A stretch of DNA of 64,000 nt from Luscinia megarhynchos (taxonomy: Eukaryota > Chordata > Aves > Passeriformes > Turdidae). The translations under genes were made by a program, and so were the position numbers. Below the pieces are notes generated by a model, which saw only the letters and a program-made list of their open reading frames with translations, was not told the origin of the DNA and made no database searches. This document shows, in pieces, positions 11,401 to 25,800 of this stretch (position 1 is the stretch's first letter; each line of letters begins with the position of its first letter). Location of the stretch: positions 44,372,770 through 44,436,769 of the forward strand of contig CM067568.1 in NCBI GenBank assembly GCA_034336665.1, written 5' to 3'.

Positions 11401-14400
11401 AACTTGTTTGGTCTCTTCATTTGAACACAAAGATTGAAATGCTGGTGCTTTAAGCTAGATCATTTTTTCAAGGGCAGGATTCAGTGACTTTTTTCCACTT
11501 ACCTACTTACCATTCCTATCTGACATTGCAACACCAGAAGGCAAATAAATAAAAAAATTCACCTAACTTTCCAGGTAAATCTAATATACCCAGTGCCTCA
11601 CTTTTTTTGTGTGTCTGATTTGAGGTATGATTTCCATAGGATCAATACCTGTGCAGTTCCAGGTCAGTTTGCTGTTGTGTCTCAGATGCACAGGGCACAC
11701 AGCTCAGACTCTGCACTGGAACACAGTTGCCACTGCTGTACACTCCATCACTCTACCACATAAGGCTGAGCTCCATCAAAGTAAAGAAATACAGGGAGAT
11801 TACAGTAATGCCATTCTAATGCCATTCCCTCTTTCATGCTGCTGAATCAAGTCCCACATGCCTTCCCCTTGAACAGCCAGTGAGACCTTTTATGGTCACA
11901 CAGGGGTACTTAATTATGCACATATATGTGTTTTTGTACTACTTTAGTAACAGTGTAAGAGTTGAGCAATAGATTTAATTTTATGATCCAAAAGGAAAAA
12001 ATTCAGGTTCTCTAGTGGACAATGAAACTGGAGTTTTCCACTCTTCCTTATTTTATTTTTGTTAACACCACCTTTAAACTTTGAATTATCCTGCAAGTAT
12101 TAAGGCTCATTAGCTTTGGTTCAGCTTGTACTTGGGACAATAAATGTAAATGGGACAGCTTTTTGTAACAAATATTAATTTCTTGAATGATAAGGCTAAA
12201 TGTTTAATAAAAGCCATTAGTAGAACTATATGTAAGGACTTATAAGAAAGGTGATGGTCTTCTTATGGTTACTGCTATATCTCTGGTTGCCAGTGATCTT
12301 TCTGGCTTGCCTTCTGCTTATTGCAGGCCTTGAGCTTTTACCTTTCCATGCATGGGATAAACTGATTCCCACATACTCTACCACCCCATGCATCTTCCAA
12401 GCTCACACACATACATGAGAAGAGAGACCTTCAGCCTTCCTGCTTGGCTGAAACATTTTTAAAAAAGAAGAGCCACTTAACCAATGAAATAAAGCATGTT
12501 GGTTAAAAAATATTTCACGTGCACTTTTTCTTGTAGTCTTGCCAACATCTACAAAATTAAATATCTACAGATCTGAGCACTTTCAACCCCTTTTGGAATT
12601 TTGCTCACAAAAATGTCTGTTTAAATGGTCCTCTGTAAATTCTCTGGGGTCTTTCATGTCTTGCTTTGCAGGCCCCCACGTTTTTCCCAGGAAAATCTCT
12701 CCAGTGAGCCTAACAGAGGCCCAGCCAAAACACCACAGTGAGGAGCACTTGCTTTGTTTCCCAAGTGTTTCCTCAAAAATGTGTGCCTGGATCCATCTTC
12801 TCTCTCCTGGGTACACATCTTGACAATCCAGCTATTGAAGTAGCTCAATGTATGCACACAATAAACATGTCAACACATCACATTCATAAATTATTACAGG
12901 CAATGCCAAATCTGCCACAAAGATTTTTTTAACTTGAAGCTGTAGAAGAGGATCTTCAGTGGCAGAAATGCTGAAAAACTGACTGAAAAATAAGGTTATA
13001 TGTTAATCTCATGTAGCCAGGATACAAGACAGCATATGCTTTATGGTTAGTGGGGGGAAAAAAAAACCAACTGACAAGTATTGAGAAGCAGGATTTAGAA
13101 TAATATAAAACCACCAGAAAACATTTATGAAGTTGTTCTGCTACTTCCAAAGTTAGTCCTAGCTGTGTCTCTGAAGGAATCATTAGGAAGCATGGTAGTC
13201 TTCAATATTTTGTAAAAAATTCAGTCAGTTTTTCTGGCTGTTCTAGATCTAGCCTGAGGCACAGGGTTGCTCACTATACCTCCTCATTCACATCAGCATC
13301 TGCTCCCCAGGCCTTTTCTCTTCTCTGTGGTTCTCCCACTTCTCATCCTTCTCAGTGTGGCACCCTCTGTGCTTCCCTCCCACCATGCTGTTGAGCATAG
13401 ACAGTTGCACTTTCCTATGTCTGACTTGGGCAGGGTTAAGGATTTTGCTCTCTGGTGTAGCTCTGCTCTGCCTCTGAAGCAATGCTGCTGAAGCACCATC
13501 ATGCCCTGTGTGACAGCACCAGTCTCCATCAGCAAAAGGTAACCCTGCTCAGCACAGACCACTTCCTCAGGTGGTTCAAGTAAATACTTTACATAGAGAT
13601 GGATTAAAAATACAGAGCATCCCAGTGTGCTGTGGCTGAGGAACATTCAGAAAGTGCTATGATGCTGCTCCAAGTGGCTTCTGCAACTGTCCTGATAGAT
13701 CTCCCAGAGCTCTGTGCCAACTCAGCAAATTCAGCCATTCCATCCCCAAATCTGCTTCAGAGGCTTTGGGCTACCACAGTTCCTCAGACCTGGGTAGAAC
13801 AGCACACGCATTAAAGTGAAAATCAGACCATTAATCTCTTAATGTCTATTTCTTTGGGATTTGTCAAAACCTGGGGCTTTACCTGCCATGATGGCTGTTC
13901 CTGACAGCTTCCCAAGACGTGGCTTGGGCAAATGATGTTAATTTTAGCTGTGCTGGTGCCCAGGGCTGTGGAGGAGGAGCTTCAGGTCTGCTCTGGTGTT
14001 GTGCTAATTTGCTGTGTGCCATTGAAACTAAGCATTCATCCTGCAAGCCTGGATTTGAAATTTCCATGTAACTTCATCTGGCTTTGAGTTTCCCCAGGTA
14101 TGCAGATCTGGCTTCTTCCAGCAATGTTTTTAGCATGGCCCCGTTCACTGGCCTTCACTGCAGCTCTCAGTAATCTGCTGTTTTAATTATGCCAGGTATT
14201 TTTTCACAGCAACTTAGTTATTTTACTGGCTTTCAAGTTCTGAGATGAGTGGCATCTAATTATCTGGGTCTCTTTTTTTTTGCCTCTGCTTCTGATACTG
14301 TCTTGTCTTTCATGTATGTAAAGGGTAAATGAACAGGAAAGATTTTTACCTCTATTTTATCAGTTCAGTATGCCAGCCACACATTCAAATACTTTTCAGG

Positions 14401-15414
14401 TATTGATACCTGTATCAAAATGAAGAAACTGCCAGTAAACAACACGGTGGCAACAAACAATAAAATACAGTGTGGACTTGTGGATTCATCATTTTTGTCT
14501 TGACATTTGTCTAACATTCAGTAAATCTTCCCTCTCATTGCCTGCAACAATTCCTGTCCTACTCACATCCCAATGGTTCTGTCTATGCAACAGCTGCTGC
14601 ATTTTGTGTCTTCATCTCATTTTTTCTGAAGAGGGAAAGCTCTCAGATACTAGCCCCTATACCTGTTACAAGCAGTAGGGCTGGAGTATTTTACAGCAAA
14701 AACAAAACCTCCACATTCTATTGGGATGAATCAAAAACAGGGATCAAGTTATCTTGTAAACTAGCTTTATCTGCATCTTGTTAAAAAATCTAAGTCATAA
14801 TAACACAGTTAATCAGGAAACAGAACTTCTTCTGCCAATTTTTTGCTTTTCTTGCTTAAATGTTTATGCTGCAAGTCTAGCCCATCTGGTTTAAATTGTA
14901 CAATGGAAATCACAAGATCTACCCACCATTCCCTGACTTGTAATCCTGGAAAAGACTGGAAGTACTTTGGCGACATAATGTTTCCCTGCCTCCTGTAGAA
15001 ACAAATCTCAGCTTCAGAGTAGATTGCAGCAGACAATAGGGTAATTTCAAAACATAGACCCAAGGCACAAAATGGGCAGCTGATCCAGGTTCCTAGTAAG
15101 TCAGTGGTTGGTGTCCATGTTGAGGTTCAGGCTATTATAAATTAAGTAGGAATTAGCTGTTCAACCTACATTCAAGCCCAAACTTGGACACTACACCCTA
15201 TGAAGTTCAGCAGACACCTGGATGTCTGGATGTGGTCTCCAAGAATTTTGCCCTAGAGTAGATGTGTTAATAGTCCAGTTCCTTCCACAGTCTGCTGAAT
15301 ACAAATGCAAATGAATGCTGTGAATGTGGTTATTGCAGAATTATTTGTTGCATGGTGCTGCGTGGTGATAGTCTCAGTACCATTAATGTACTATCTCCTG
15401 AAATTCATGCAATC
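8431..15414. other. Intergenic, no gene seen
   Basis: Sequence upstream of the minus-strand CpG promoter. No ORF here has a family signature and no clear repeat family is recognised. Items noted: a plus-strand donor-like CAG|GTGAGG at 8,662/8,663 that could serve a divergent transcript, a three-copy 11-bp repeat at 9,613-9,645, and generally AT-rich sequence with short moderately GC-rich patches. Confidence 0.6.
9613..9645 (+). repeat. Short tandem repeat, 11 bp x 3
   Basis: Three perfect tandem copies of GCTCTGCAAAA lie at 9,613-9,623, 9,624-9,634 and 9,635-9,645. No function is evident; it is a small slippage-type repeat. Confidence 0.9.
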
Positions 15415-15515
15415 AGGGAAACATTATTGTCTCCATTTTACAGGTGAGGCAAGAATATGCAAAAAGACTCAGTCACACAGAGAGTCTTAATTCATCTGGG
15501 AGTTGGGTCCTCCAT
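15415..15515 (-). mobile_element. MIR-like ancient SINE remnant, reverse orientation
   Basis: The plus strand carries a degraded match to the complement of the MIR core and 3' part: TCTCCATTTTACAGGTGAGGC, an altered stretch, then TCACACAGAGAG. These are the hallmark CCCATTTTACAGATGAGG and TCACACAG motifs of MIR. Such copies predate amniote divergence and survive in birds only as decayed pieces. Assigned from memory of the consensus. Confidence 0.6.
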
Positions 15516-16881
15516 CAGTGCTGCAACAGCAGAGCCAGCCATTCCCTTGCTGAATTCAATGTAATAGGCTTCCACTGATATCTGATACCTAAACACCACT
15601 CTCCTTGCAGATTCCTAAATCCCTTCACAAAAATGGCTGAATAGCCTTCTTCCCAATTTGCAGGTGGAAAATGGAAAACACAAACAAATCCCTGTGAAGG
15701 CATCTTACCCACTGCAATGAATTCCTGAGTTAAGAGAAGGACCAGGTTTGTGAAATGCTTTGAGATAGCTAGGTAGGACATTTATCAAACTTTAAGCCAT
15801 GACTAAACATGGTTGCTATTTGTCCATAAACTGTCACAGGATGCTATGTCTAATCACAGTGGAAACTTAAGAAATATCCATGTGTCCTTGGTTGGTCAGC
15901 AGCAGGATGGCTTGAACATGCCAGGATGACAAAGAGCTGTATGCTGGCCTGTTTCAGCCACTCTGGATAGACCCAGCCATGTGGAACCCATAAGGGCTTT
16001 GAAGCTATCTGCCTCACTTATATAGGGTGTGGAGAAAGTTGTCATTTAGCCTCTTTCAGATAACTGATTTGGCCACTGGTTTTCATTACTAAGTAACCAT
16101 CAAGATAAACAGAGATTTACTGATTTTAAGGCAATGAGGCAAGTGATGCACACTCACATGCCAAAGCAGACATTGATAGTACTTTCAGTAACACCTGGGG
16201 TTTTTATTAGTGGATAGGACTGAAACAGAGCTGGAGATTTGTACTCCTGCCTGCTTTAAGAGACAGCATATCCAGAGGCAGGAACATCAAGCTCGGATCT
16301 TTCTCATTGGTGGGGTCCTCTCAGAATGTGGGGGACAGTTTCTTCTCTCTTCTGCCATTAATAGGTATCTGGACTGATGCAACTGATGCCATACATGTCC
16401 TTGTCACTTGAGAGATATCAGTGTCCCTGTGCTTGGGAAAGGAGCACAGACTTGGAACAGATGAGGAGGGACTGGGGGGCTGGTAATTCTTGCATTGTGC
16501 AACTGCAGAGGGAGAGTGGAGGCTGGGGTAGTAAAGGGATGGTAGAGTCCTGACTGTGGAGCATCCACCCGTGTCTGCACCCAAACACTGGGGATAATAA
16601 CAATTTTCAACATTTTCCCTCAAGAGCAAGTGGGACCATTCTTTAGACTACACAGGATAACCTTGGATAAAATATTTGAAATAAGAGAGGACTACATGAA
16701 TGCTGCTGGAGACAGGAGGCCACAGCTAGTGGACTCCAGCCAGCAGGTCCTGGCACTTATTTACTTGTGAAATTTTGGTTCTGTCACTACCAGAGAATGA
16801 GGTTGTGATCCTCAGACTTGGGAGGCACAGAACCCTGCTGCAGACTCTCTGAGACCCTGGCGTGGATGTATGGCCTCTTGC
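15516..16881. other. Intergenic, no gene seen
   Basis: A stretch between two MIR-like remnants. Minus-strand ORFs around 16,320-16,630 overlap one another in different frames and show no domain or codon signal. Nothing else can be named here. Confidence 0.6.
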
Positions 16882-16985
16882 TGGTTCAGTCTTCTGTGAA
16901 ATGGGGATAACAGTTCTTCACAGAGCATCTGCAGAGATAAATGTTAACAAGTGTGAAACCCTCAGCTACCAAAATGATAAAGTCC
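16882..16985 (+). mobile_element. MIR-like ancient SINE remnant, forward orientation
   Basis: TTCAGTCTTCTGTGAAATGGGGATAACAG is followed by a decayed GAGATAAATGTTAACAAGTG. This corresponds to the CTCATCTGTAAAATGGGGATAATA...AGTTAATACATGT part of the MIR consensus. It lies about 1.4 kb from an oppositely oriented MIR-like copy. Assigned from memory of the consensus. Confidence 0.6.
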
Positions 16986-19900
16986 ACTTAAGGGCAGTAA
17001 ATAGAGCAGAAGACACAGTGCTGTGTGAGGATGCTGGTTAGCCTGCATTGCTGTGAAGTTCAGCAGACACCTGCTGCTCACTGGCTCTGACATACAGTGT
17101 GGTTGCCACTTTCTCCAACACCAGGATTATAGCCTCAAGTCACCAGAAACTTCACAGCTATCCCAGAACACCTGGTGCTTGGCATCAGCTATCAGGTTTT
17201 ACCCCCAAGCCCCTCTTTCAGCTATGCTCAGGTTTTGCAGGGGCAGGTGTGGAGGTTGCAGACAGCATCTCCAAGCTTACTGTACCACTGGATCTCTCAT
17301 GCATCTACAAAGAAACACTTGTGCAACTACTTGCTCTACAGTATTTGTTCAGAATACCTGGATTTATGGTTGTTGTGAGAACTAAAGCTGAATTTCCTGA
17401 TTTTGGGGCAGACAAAAATCTTTGCACAGAGTAACATGGTCCAGGTGAGAGTGGGGCAGGGCTGTGGTTGTGGTACTAGCATTGGAGCATTGGGCATGGT
17501 CAGGAGGTTGGTGCTGTGTGAAGCTAGAAGCTAGAATTGGGCTTAGATGATTTCTCAAAAAAAAGATGCACATGATATTTTGCCAGAAGCAAGCATGCCT
17601 TCCAGCCATGCACTCCTCTGTTCTCAAGTGTTGCTTCCTGCCTCACTTCTGCAAGAACACTGTTGTCTCAGAAGCTCATCCTCACCGGGAAGGTGGATTA
17701 CAGCAAGACTTTTTACTTTTGACAGTAACCAAAGATGGAAGAACCACCACTGGGCAAAAACATCCAGCTACGTTTTCCTGGAAAAGTCTATTCCTGGAAA
17801 ATGTAATGTGTTGAATAACAGTGCAGCTCTATACTGAAATATGAAGGACTTGGCCTAAAGACCCATCTCAAAAATGCCTGTTAGATAGTGCAGACTGGGT
17901 TGCTTCAGGTAAAAATCAGAAACGCAGCAAAATTCTTACTCTTCAGAAAGATGTTTTCTGAGCCCCAGGGCTAGAACATTTCTGACTAGGGAGGTTCAGG
18001 AGTCAGGGGCTCGGGGGAAGGCAGGCTCAGGGAAAGCACCCCTCCTGCACAGCTCTGGAGGTGCTGCTCGTGCTGTGGTGAGTGATGGCTCTTGACCATG
18101 TGTGTGCTGCACTTCCCTGTGCTAATGGAGACAGGACGTCATTGGGGCAAATACTGCCCCTGCACTGTTATACACATGTGCAAGGTACATATGGTGCTGC
18201 TGTGGTTTGAATGCACTCACTGTGCATTAGAATGTCTGAGGATGGCTATACTGCAGGATACACCAGCATTATGCTTTCCAGCAGGAGAAACAGAGCAGTT
18301 CACTCAAGGATGCACAGAGACAGGAAACAGCAGAGAGTTCAAGGTTCTGCACTTCTCACTGAACTTCCTTCTCTGGACAGTGTAACAGCTCCACAAACAC
18401 ACCTCCTCAGCCTTCCCCATCCAAGAAGTGTCCTCTGTGCAACTTGCTTGCATCAGAATTAGCGGTTTAAAGTATTCAGATATGCCTCCCACCTTTTTTT
18501 TTCTTCTTTTCCGCTGATCCCAGAAATACAGATAACATCCCTCTGCAGGCAGGCTTATCAGGCAGGAGTGTTTGGGTGAGCTGTGAAAAGCAGCACATTC
18601 ACTAGTTGTTAGAAAAATCCCCTAATGCTTGCATAGCATTGTTCCGAGGTGTGTAAAGACACACACATATGTTATGGCTCATTACGGGAAACGCACCAAA
18701 AAGAGCAGTTACACACAGACACTGCATTTAAAGCCATTTGCTGCAGGATTTTCAAGGAAAAATTACAAGGGAAATTTACCCGGGGAGAGCAGGCTTTGTT
18801 TTGAAAACGATTGCAGAGCTCAGCCTAAGCAATTTGGGATCAAGGTCTCAGTTCTCTGCAGGAGGGACCTCAGGCTCTTGTCCCGTAAGAGATGCAGGGA
18901 TTACAGACTGGCAGCACAGCAGAGGAAGGCAATGCTCTGACATGACCTGCTGCCAGTGGCCCGACAGCCATTTCAGCCAGGGGCTCTGCCCAGCCCGTCG
19001 CTGCCCTGCATGGGCGTCTGAGCAGCTGCCTTTGGGGCCCATCCCCAGGTCAGCCCCTGCCCAAGGCTCTGCTGGGAGAAATGCTCAGGCTTCACCCCAG
19101 CTCAGGCTGTCAGAGGCACTTGACCCTGGCAGCAAAGGTCACCTGCCTGCTCTACCATGTCTCCAAGACCTCGAAAGGAGAGGTGACATCAGGAAAAATG
19201 GTGCCACAGGCAAAGGAGCAGGAAAACAGCTGTGACCTGAGGACAAGCTTGCCAATTCTATTTTCTCCCTGCTTCATGTCTTGCCCACGTAATGAAATGA
19301 AGGGGACATAGGGACATCAAAGAAATCTGAATTATGTCACCACCACGTCCCAAAGATACTAAAAGCAATCTGTAAGAAACCTCCTGGGAGGTTAAAATCA
19401 GCAAGCCATTACTAAAATTATAAAGGGAGAAAACTTTCCTCAGAAAGCTGAAAATACAGGGTCCTCAAATGGATCAAACTGTCAAAACCACACTTCTGCC
19501 TTTTTTTCTTCAAGACAAGAATGAACCAGTGCATATGAAATATTTTTTAGAAACAAAACCTTCACATTACTCTGTTTGCTGTACTAATGCAAGGTGGAAA
19601 AAAAAAGGACTGTAACCAACTAGATACTTTAATGAGAAATGGGGCTGTCTCTCTTCACCCCTTTTCCCAACAGAAGAGATCAGTGAGGTCAGATCTGGAT
19701 TTATCCCCGTAATTGTACACAGGCATTTGAGCACTGCAGCAGTGGTTTTCATGTCTCCTCCTTGCTTGTTCTGTCTGAAACAAACTCCTGGAAGCTGAAG
19801 GTCAGTCTAGGTTGCAGCTACACGAAGATGTGGCCACATTGCTACAAACAAAAATCATAACAAAGATTAATTTATCCCTTCTTTGGCAAATCTTAAAATG

Positions 19901-22360
19901 ATAGGTGGTGAATCTGGCACTGTTTCTGCCCATGCTTTGTCCTGAGACTAAAAAATGTAATCTGAAGGTCATCAGGCTGGACAGTGTCCTCCCCAGAAAC
20001 CACATTCAGAGCCTTTTGCTCAGCCAGCGAGTCAAGGTTGTCTCAATTTTCTCAGACTTGCTAAACAAATGGGTGTTTTTCCCACTGAGGCTGTTCTGCC
20101 TTCTGTTCTGAAAGAATGAGACATGTGGGTAGGAGAAGCAAGAGGCTGCTGGAGTCAGACTGAGAGCCTCATGTACTGTAGATATACACAAATATCCAAG
20201 GAGCAACATCCTCATGCTTCAAAATTTCAACCTGGAGGGTGCACACTTTTAAAGGAAAATAAAATAATTTTATTTTCCAATAGTGCCCTCTGTGATCACA
20301 ACCTATATTGAAGGGTCTGTGGTATTTCTGTGATGCAGGATGGCTGCATATTTGCAAATCAATGGGCAAAAGACTCTACATTTGCAATGATATGAGAGAA
20401 CACAGGAGCTGTGATGGAATCACTCTGACCAGTATCTGTTCTGTCACTCATCTTCTAGCAATAATAAATGATGGGTCTAATTTAACAACATTCACATCTA
20501 GGTTTTATCTATATAGAAGTCTCAAAAAGTAATCTTCCATTGCCCTGCAATGAAACTGGCTGTATTTTTTTATGAACTGTGCTCTAAAAATGTGTCTGTA
20601 CTTGTTATCACCATGCCTTGGTTATGAAAGCCTAATGCCAAAAAAATGAACTTGCTTACTACATTATCAGGACATGCTGGGATTTTTTTCTGCTTTCACC
20701 ATCTGCTTGCTTTCATATGCTTTCCATTACTGAGACAGCATATTACACTGCTAGCAGAATTAGGAAGAATAATTTAGCTCCCAAAACAAACATGATAGTA
20801 AATTCAATGGGTAACATTCTGCTCTTTTCAGTCTGTGCAATCCACCAAGTCTGTTCTGTGACACCTAACTGGGTGAAATTATTTTCCTAATTGTAAAGGT
20901 GCAGCTCCAATTGACTTCAGTGATGAAATCTGGGTTTAGATGCAGGAGAAAGCTGCTTGCATTATGCCTAGTATCTAATTTAATGGAAAAAAGAGAGTTT
21001 TTTTCTGTGGTATGCTAACCTTTCAAGCTACTTACTGAAGTAGGTGCAGTCTAAGGCTTATCTAGCATAAACTATTGCATGGAAAGGTCTCACTAGGCTG
21101 CTGTGCCTGCTGGGTGAGAGCAGCCAGCAACATGAGAGCAGCACCAAGCAAGAGGCCCTTTGAAAAACCAGTTATAAAGGGCTGGCTGAGGAGAGGCTGT
21201 GCTCTGCACGTGGGCTGGTGGGAAAAGAGGCATCCCAGCACAACAGTCCTCACCTATTGGGGATAGCAGCTACTTCACCCTCTTGTGCAGAACGCCTGAG
21301 CCCAACAGGCTCTACTGACTGGCCTGTCTTGGGAGCTGTCTGGTCCAAACTCTGTACTTGGGGCTGGCTTGTGAAGGAGAACAGGGGCTAGACTGAAAGC
21401 CTATTTGCATTGTGCGAGCACAGAATTTGTGTGCTGGTCCAGCAAGGAGATTGCTCTAGAGCAGCCTGAGGAAAGGGAGAGCCAGCCACACCTGGCTGAG
21501 AGAGGGAGGCTCTCTGTGCACTGCCACATGTCTCCATAGTGCATGCTAGGGATGCACCAGCTGTGCTGCTTGGGGAGTGCAACCCAGCTGCAAAGGCAGC
21601 ACAGGCAGCTGGTGCAGGGGGGTAGCAGCATCACCCACTCCCACTCAGCCCTCTTCAAGGAGGAGTCCTGGCCTTCAAGGTTATACTTTCAGGAAGGGAA
21701 GAGCTGGTGCCAGATCAGAGACTTGTTGAGGCAATGGTATTGCTGGTCATATCATGAATTTCTGTGAGTGCTTTTGAGAGACAATCTCACAAACCACATA
21801 TTTTTCAGGGATCACAAGTACGGGTAGTGCAAGATTTGTATTAACAAAAATAGAGAATTAAATAATATGTTTACATGCTATAACCTGGAAAATGTTAGCA
21901 ATCTATAATGTCTTGGCTGTTCCTGTTTTTCTTACACTCAAATAAAAATATGATTCTGCTGTGTATTCTCTCACTCTGCTGGGGAGTCATGCACTCAGCT
22001 TCCATGAATGCTCTTCAGTGACAAGAGGCTGCTACACCCCTTAGTCTCAATCACTTCCACTAGTATCTCCTTATTAGTCTGAATAAAGAGAAAGTAGCAA
22101 ATTGAAGAGGTTCACTCCATTGCATAGGAAGAGCAATGCAGGAGAAGGACTTCAAGGTGAAGCTGAACATCTCTTTATTGCATTATTAGAGAGAACAGAG
22201 AAGCACCACTTGTCATTGGCTTATGCACTCTCCATTCTGCCATGTTTCTTTGTTTTCAGGTTTCACTGTAAAGAACCAAGTTTATCTCTGAAATTAATTG
22301 AGCACATGACTGCTGGTTTTTTTCACCCATATAGCATCATTTTCAGTGTTCTGAATTAAA
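16986..22360. other. Intergenic, no gene seen
   Basis: No recognisable coding sequence. ORFs in 17,050-17,840, 18,090-18,460 and 18,740-19,240 overlap in several frames and lack protein signatures. The part at 18,930-19,230 is moderately GC-rich. A possible very old repeat motif (CCAATTGACTTCAGTGA) lies at about 20,907-20,923. Confidence 0.6.
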
Positions 22361-22855
22361 TCATAGAATCAAAGAATCCTTAAGGTTCAAAAAGGCCTCT
22401 AAGATTTTCGAGTACAATCATTAACTGAGCTACTATGTTTGCCACAAAAACCCCAAGAGCCACATTTACAAATTTTTTTGAACACTTCCAGGGATACTGA
22501 CTCCACACTTCCTTAGACAGCCTGTTCCAATGCTTGACCACCCTTTCTGTGAAGAAATGTTTTCTAATGTCAACCTAAACCTCACCTAGCACAATTTGAG
22601 GCCATTTTCTCTTATCCTATCACTTGTTACACAGGAAAAGAGACCAAGCCCCACCTGGCTACAACTTCCAAGTAGTTGTAGAGAATGATAAGGTCTCCCC
22701 TGAATCTCCTTTTCTCCAGGCCAAACAACCCCAGTTCCCTCAGTCAATCCCCATGTGCTCCAGAACCTTCACTAGCTCTGTTGTCCTTCTCTGGACACAG
22801 TCCAGCAACTCAATGTATTCCTTGTCCTTTTGCCTCTTTGAGAAAGGTGTACTCC
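22361..22855 (-). mobile_element. CR1 LINE, 5'-truncated copy
   Basis: Read on the plus strand, it begins with the complement of the CR1 3' tail (TCATAGAATCAAAGAATCCT). It continues through the familiar avian CR1 3' UTR segments: GAACACTTCCAGGGATACTGACTCC-type sequence, CCTGTTCCAATGCTTGACCACCC, GAGGCCATTTTCTCTTATCCTATC, AAGGTCTCCCCTGAATCTCC and TTCTCCAGGCCAAACAACCCC. The element therefore points leftward and lacks its 5' part, including the reverse transcriptase. Divergence is moderate. ORFs across it are shadows of the repeat. Confidence 0.92.
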
Positions 22856-25800
22856 CTCTGTTGCCAGCAGGCTTGGTGTCATGTAAACTGACCTGCTCTC
22901 AAAACCTCAAAATTCTGCTTAACAAATTAACCCATAGTAGATAAACATTCATTAACATTCATAGTAAGTAAACTTCCTCCCAGGTTTGCTTGTGGTGAAT
23001 AGACCTGGGCTCTAGTCCTTGAAAACCAACACTGAAAGATCAGAGCTGAAGCTGTTGTAAACTATAATTTGTGGTAGCAGTGTGAGTCTAGAAGTCTGTC
23101 AATGTGAATTATTGTAAATCAGGAAGGAACTTAACAAAAATGTGGTGCTGCAATAAACATCAGGCTTCCACAACTGAAAAGCACAATTAACATCAAGTTT
23201 TTGATTCAATAAAACTTTCTTCATGACACACGAGCTTTGCTTTCACAATATGGCCCTGCACTCTTTTGTATTAGGGTACTAGAAATGTTACTTTCTTGAG
23301 CCATTCAACCCAGCTGGAGGAGCCACAGGCAAAGAGAACTAAATAGGAAATTTAGGATATTGGCATATACTGCTATTGTTTTAAGAGGTTTATTTTGACT
23401 GCACAACACAAGAAAAATAGTATCTAGAATATATAGGCAAACAGCTCCAGGAAATTTGGTTATCTAGTGTAGCGTCTCACTTACTTGTAGAAACTGTAAT
23501 GGATTCTTCTCTGTGACACAGTAAATCATAAAGATTGCATAAATAAGTTGATCTGAAAATGAAAAATACTGTTGAGGATCTACCTGACAACAGACACCCA
23601 TTGCAAATTAAGTAACTATTTCAACTACCAGGATGGTATAAATATTTTCTTCTTGGGTTGCTTGATTGTGGTTACTTACTTGTAAAGGAATTTGTTTATT
23701 ATAAAAGAAAATATAATAACCAGGAAAAAATGAGCTCCACAAGTTGTATATACTTCCCTGTTGAGTTCAAAATGTATCTAAACATATACAAATCAAAACA
23801 AGTAAGTGGCATCAATGCCTTCATTATTTAATCCACTTCATCTTATGAATTGAAGATGAGTTCTTCACGTTTGTCACGATTAGGTTAGGTTTATGAGTGA
23901 CTCATAGTAGATGGAGAGAGGAGTGCATAATAAAGGACAAGGGAAAAACCAAGGAGGCTGGTGTCTCTGGCATGCCTCAGGCAGGGATGATATGTGGTAA
24001 AGGTGCTAAGAGCACTCCTTTCCTCCAAAGGGGTGGTGATCATTAGCATAGTATTTGTGCAGCTCAGATATTCCCAATAAGGACCCAGAAATACCTGTTC
24101 CTCACACAAGGCAGACAGGTTTCCAAGAGAGGACTTTACTAATTTTTTTTGTTTTTAAATCTTTAAAACATGCTTTAAAGACAGGCGGGGGTGAGGGCAA
24201 TGATTAATGTTGTTTTTGTTGAGATCTCCCAGTAAACTTCAGTGCAAGAAGAAAAAGAAAGGGTGTAACTGAAACACTGCATGATTCACAGATGAAAGTA
24301 CATGCCTCTATTCTCTGTCTGCCTAAGGCAGAAGATAAGGCTAAGAAAAGTTAGTGAAAGGGCTACTTAGTCTTTACCAGTGTAGATTAAAGGACTTGAA
24401 AAGCCTAAGGAAAACACTATCCTAAAAATGACTTGATTTAATCACTTAAATTTCACAAGTCCTTGGAAGGTACATGCTGTTCAGGAAACACAGAAATAGA
24501 GATTATCATGGCAGATTAATATGATGTGGTAGTTCATAAAGGAAAGAGAATAGGCAGCATGGATGAGAGGCAATCTGCTGGGACTAAAGTAAATCTGAGG
24601 AATGACAGTAAAGGCTGGTCTACTGAATCTCTGACAGCCCCCAGGAACAGCATCAGGAAAGGTTCTACTACCCAATAATGCTCTCACAGAAATGTCACAT
24701 CCCATGCCTCAACTGCAGAACAAACATCACCATCATTATTACGGCCTAAATACTTGTACATCAGGAGACCCAGATTTCTTCAAAGAGACACTGAGTCAGG
24801 ATGCAGTGGTGAGCAGGGGAATGCATCACACAAGAGCTAATCATAGACAAAGTTTTGCAGTGAGTGGGCATGGGCTGGCTCAGTTAAAATTAAAGAAAAT
24901 AATAAACAAAAATAGGCGTGTTACTATTTCTTGAACTAACTACCAAGAAACAACTAGTGAAAATAAGCTGACCAAATAACTCAGGGATTTGACTTTAGAG
25001 AGAGTTTGAAATTTAGTAAGTTGAGGGGAAAAACAACTTCTAATGAAATGCTTTGTAACAGGATGAATAATAACTTCAAACTGGTTGTCTCACATAGGGA
25101 GATCAGAAATCCTAGATTATCACAGCCATCCTGAAATATTGAGATCATCCTATAAATGTCTGCCAAAAAATCCCTGGACACTGGACTTTCTGGACTTTCT
25201 CCACTCCAGGCAGCAAGAGAGACACTGTTCCCAAAACCATTGCAACAGAAAGACTGGGACAGCTTCAGCCTCTTCCCAGGTCACACATCCCGATGCAAGG
25301 GACATGTCTCTTGCCACAAGACCCCATGTCCCTTTTAAAGCAAAGCAAAGTTAATCACCTGAAGTCTAAGTAATCAAAGCACTTAGATGAAATGAAAAAA
25401 AAGACAGACCAGCAAAGAAAACTGACTTAAAGGTCAGCGTTTAGAAATACAGTTGCAAAGAAAATTAAAATAACAAATAGCTCCTCAGCTATATAAATAA
25501 AAATAAAATAATGAAAAAACAGAACTGCTCTGAAATGGGAATGATGTGAAGATTAAAGGTAATTCAAGGATGGTTCCAAACCTAAAGGTGTGTTCAGTGC
25601 AGAGGGAGGGAACAAGAGGAGGTGATGTCTCTCCCTAGCTCTGATTAACCAAAAGCACCAAAGACACTGTCAAGGGGCACTGTCTCCCTGGATAACAGCA
25701 CTGGTAGCACCTCTAGAAAGGAAATGAAAAGTAATCCAGACAATGTTATGTAATTTTTTTCTGAGATCAGTACTGTGCAATTTGTTAGAACAATTTCTAA

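Noticed and set aside
22624..22944. ORFs of 106 and 68 codons
   Set aside because: They mostly lie inside the reverse complement of a CR1 3' UTR and are shadows of the repeat.
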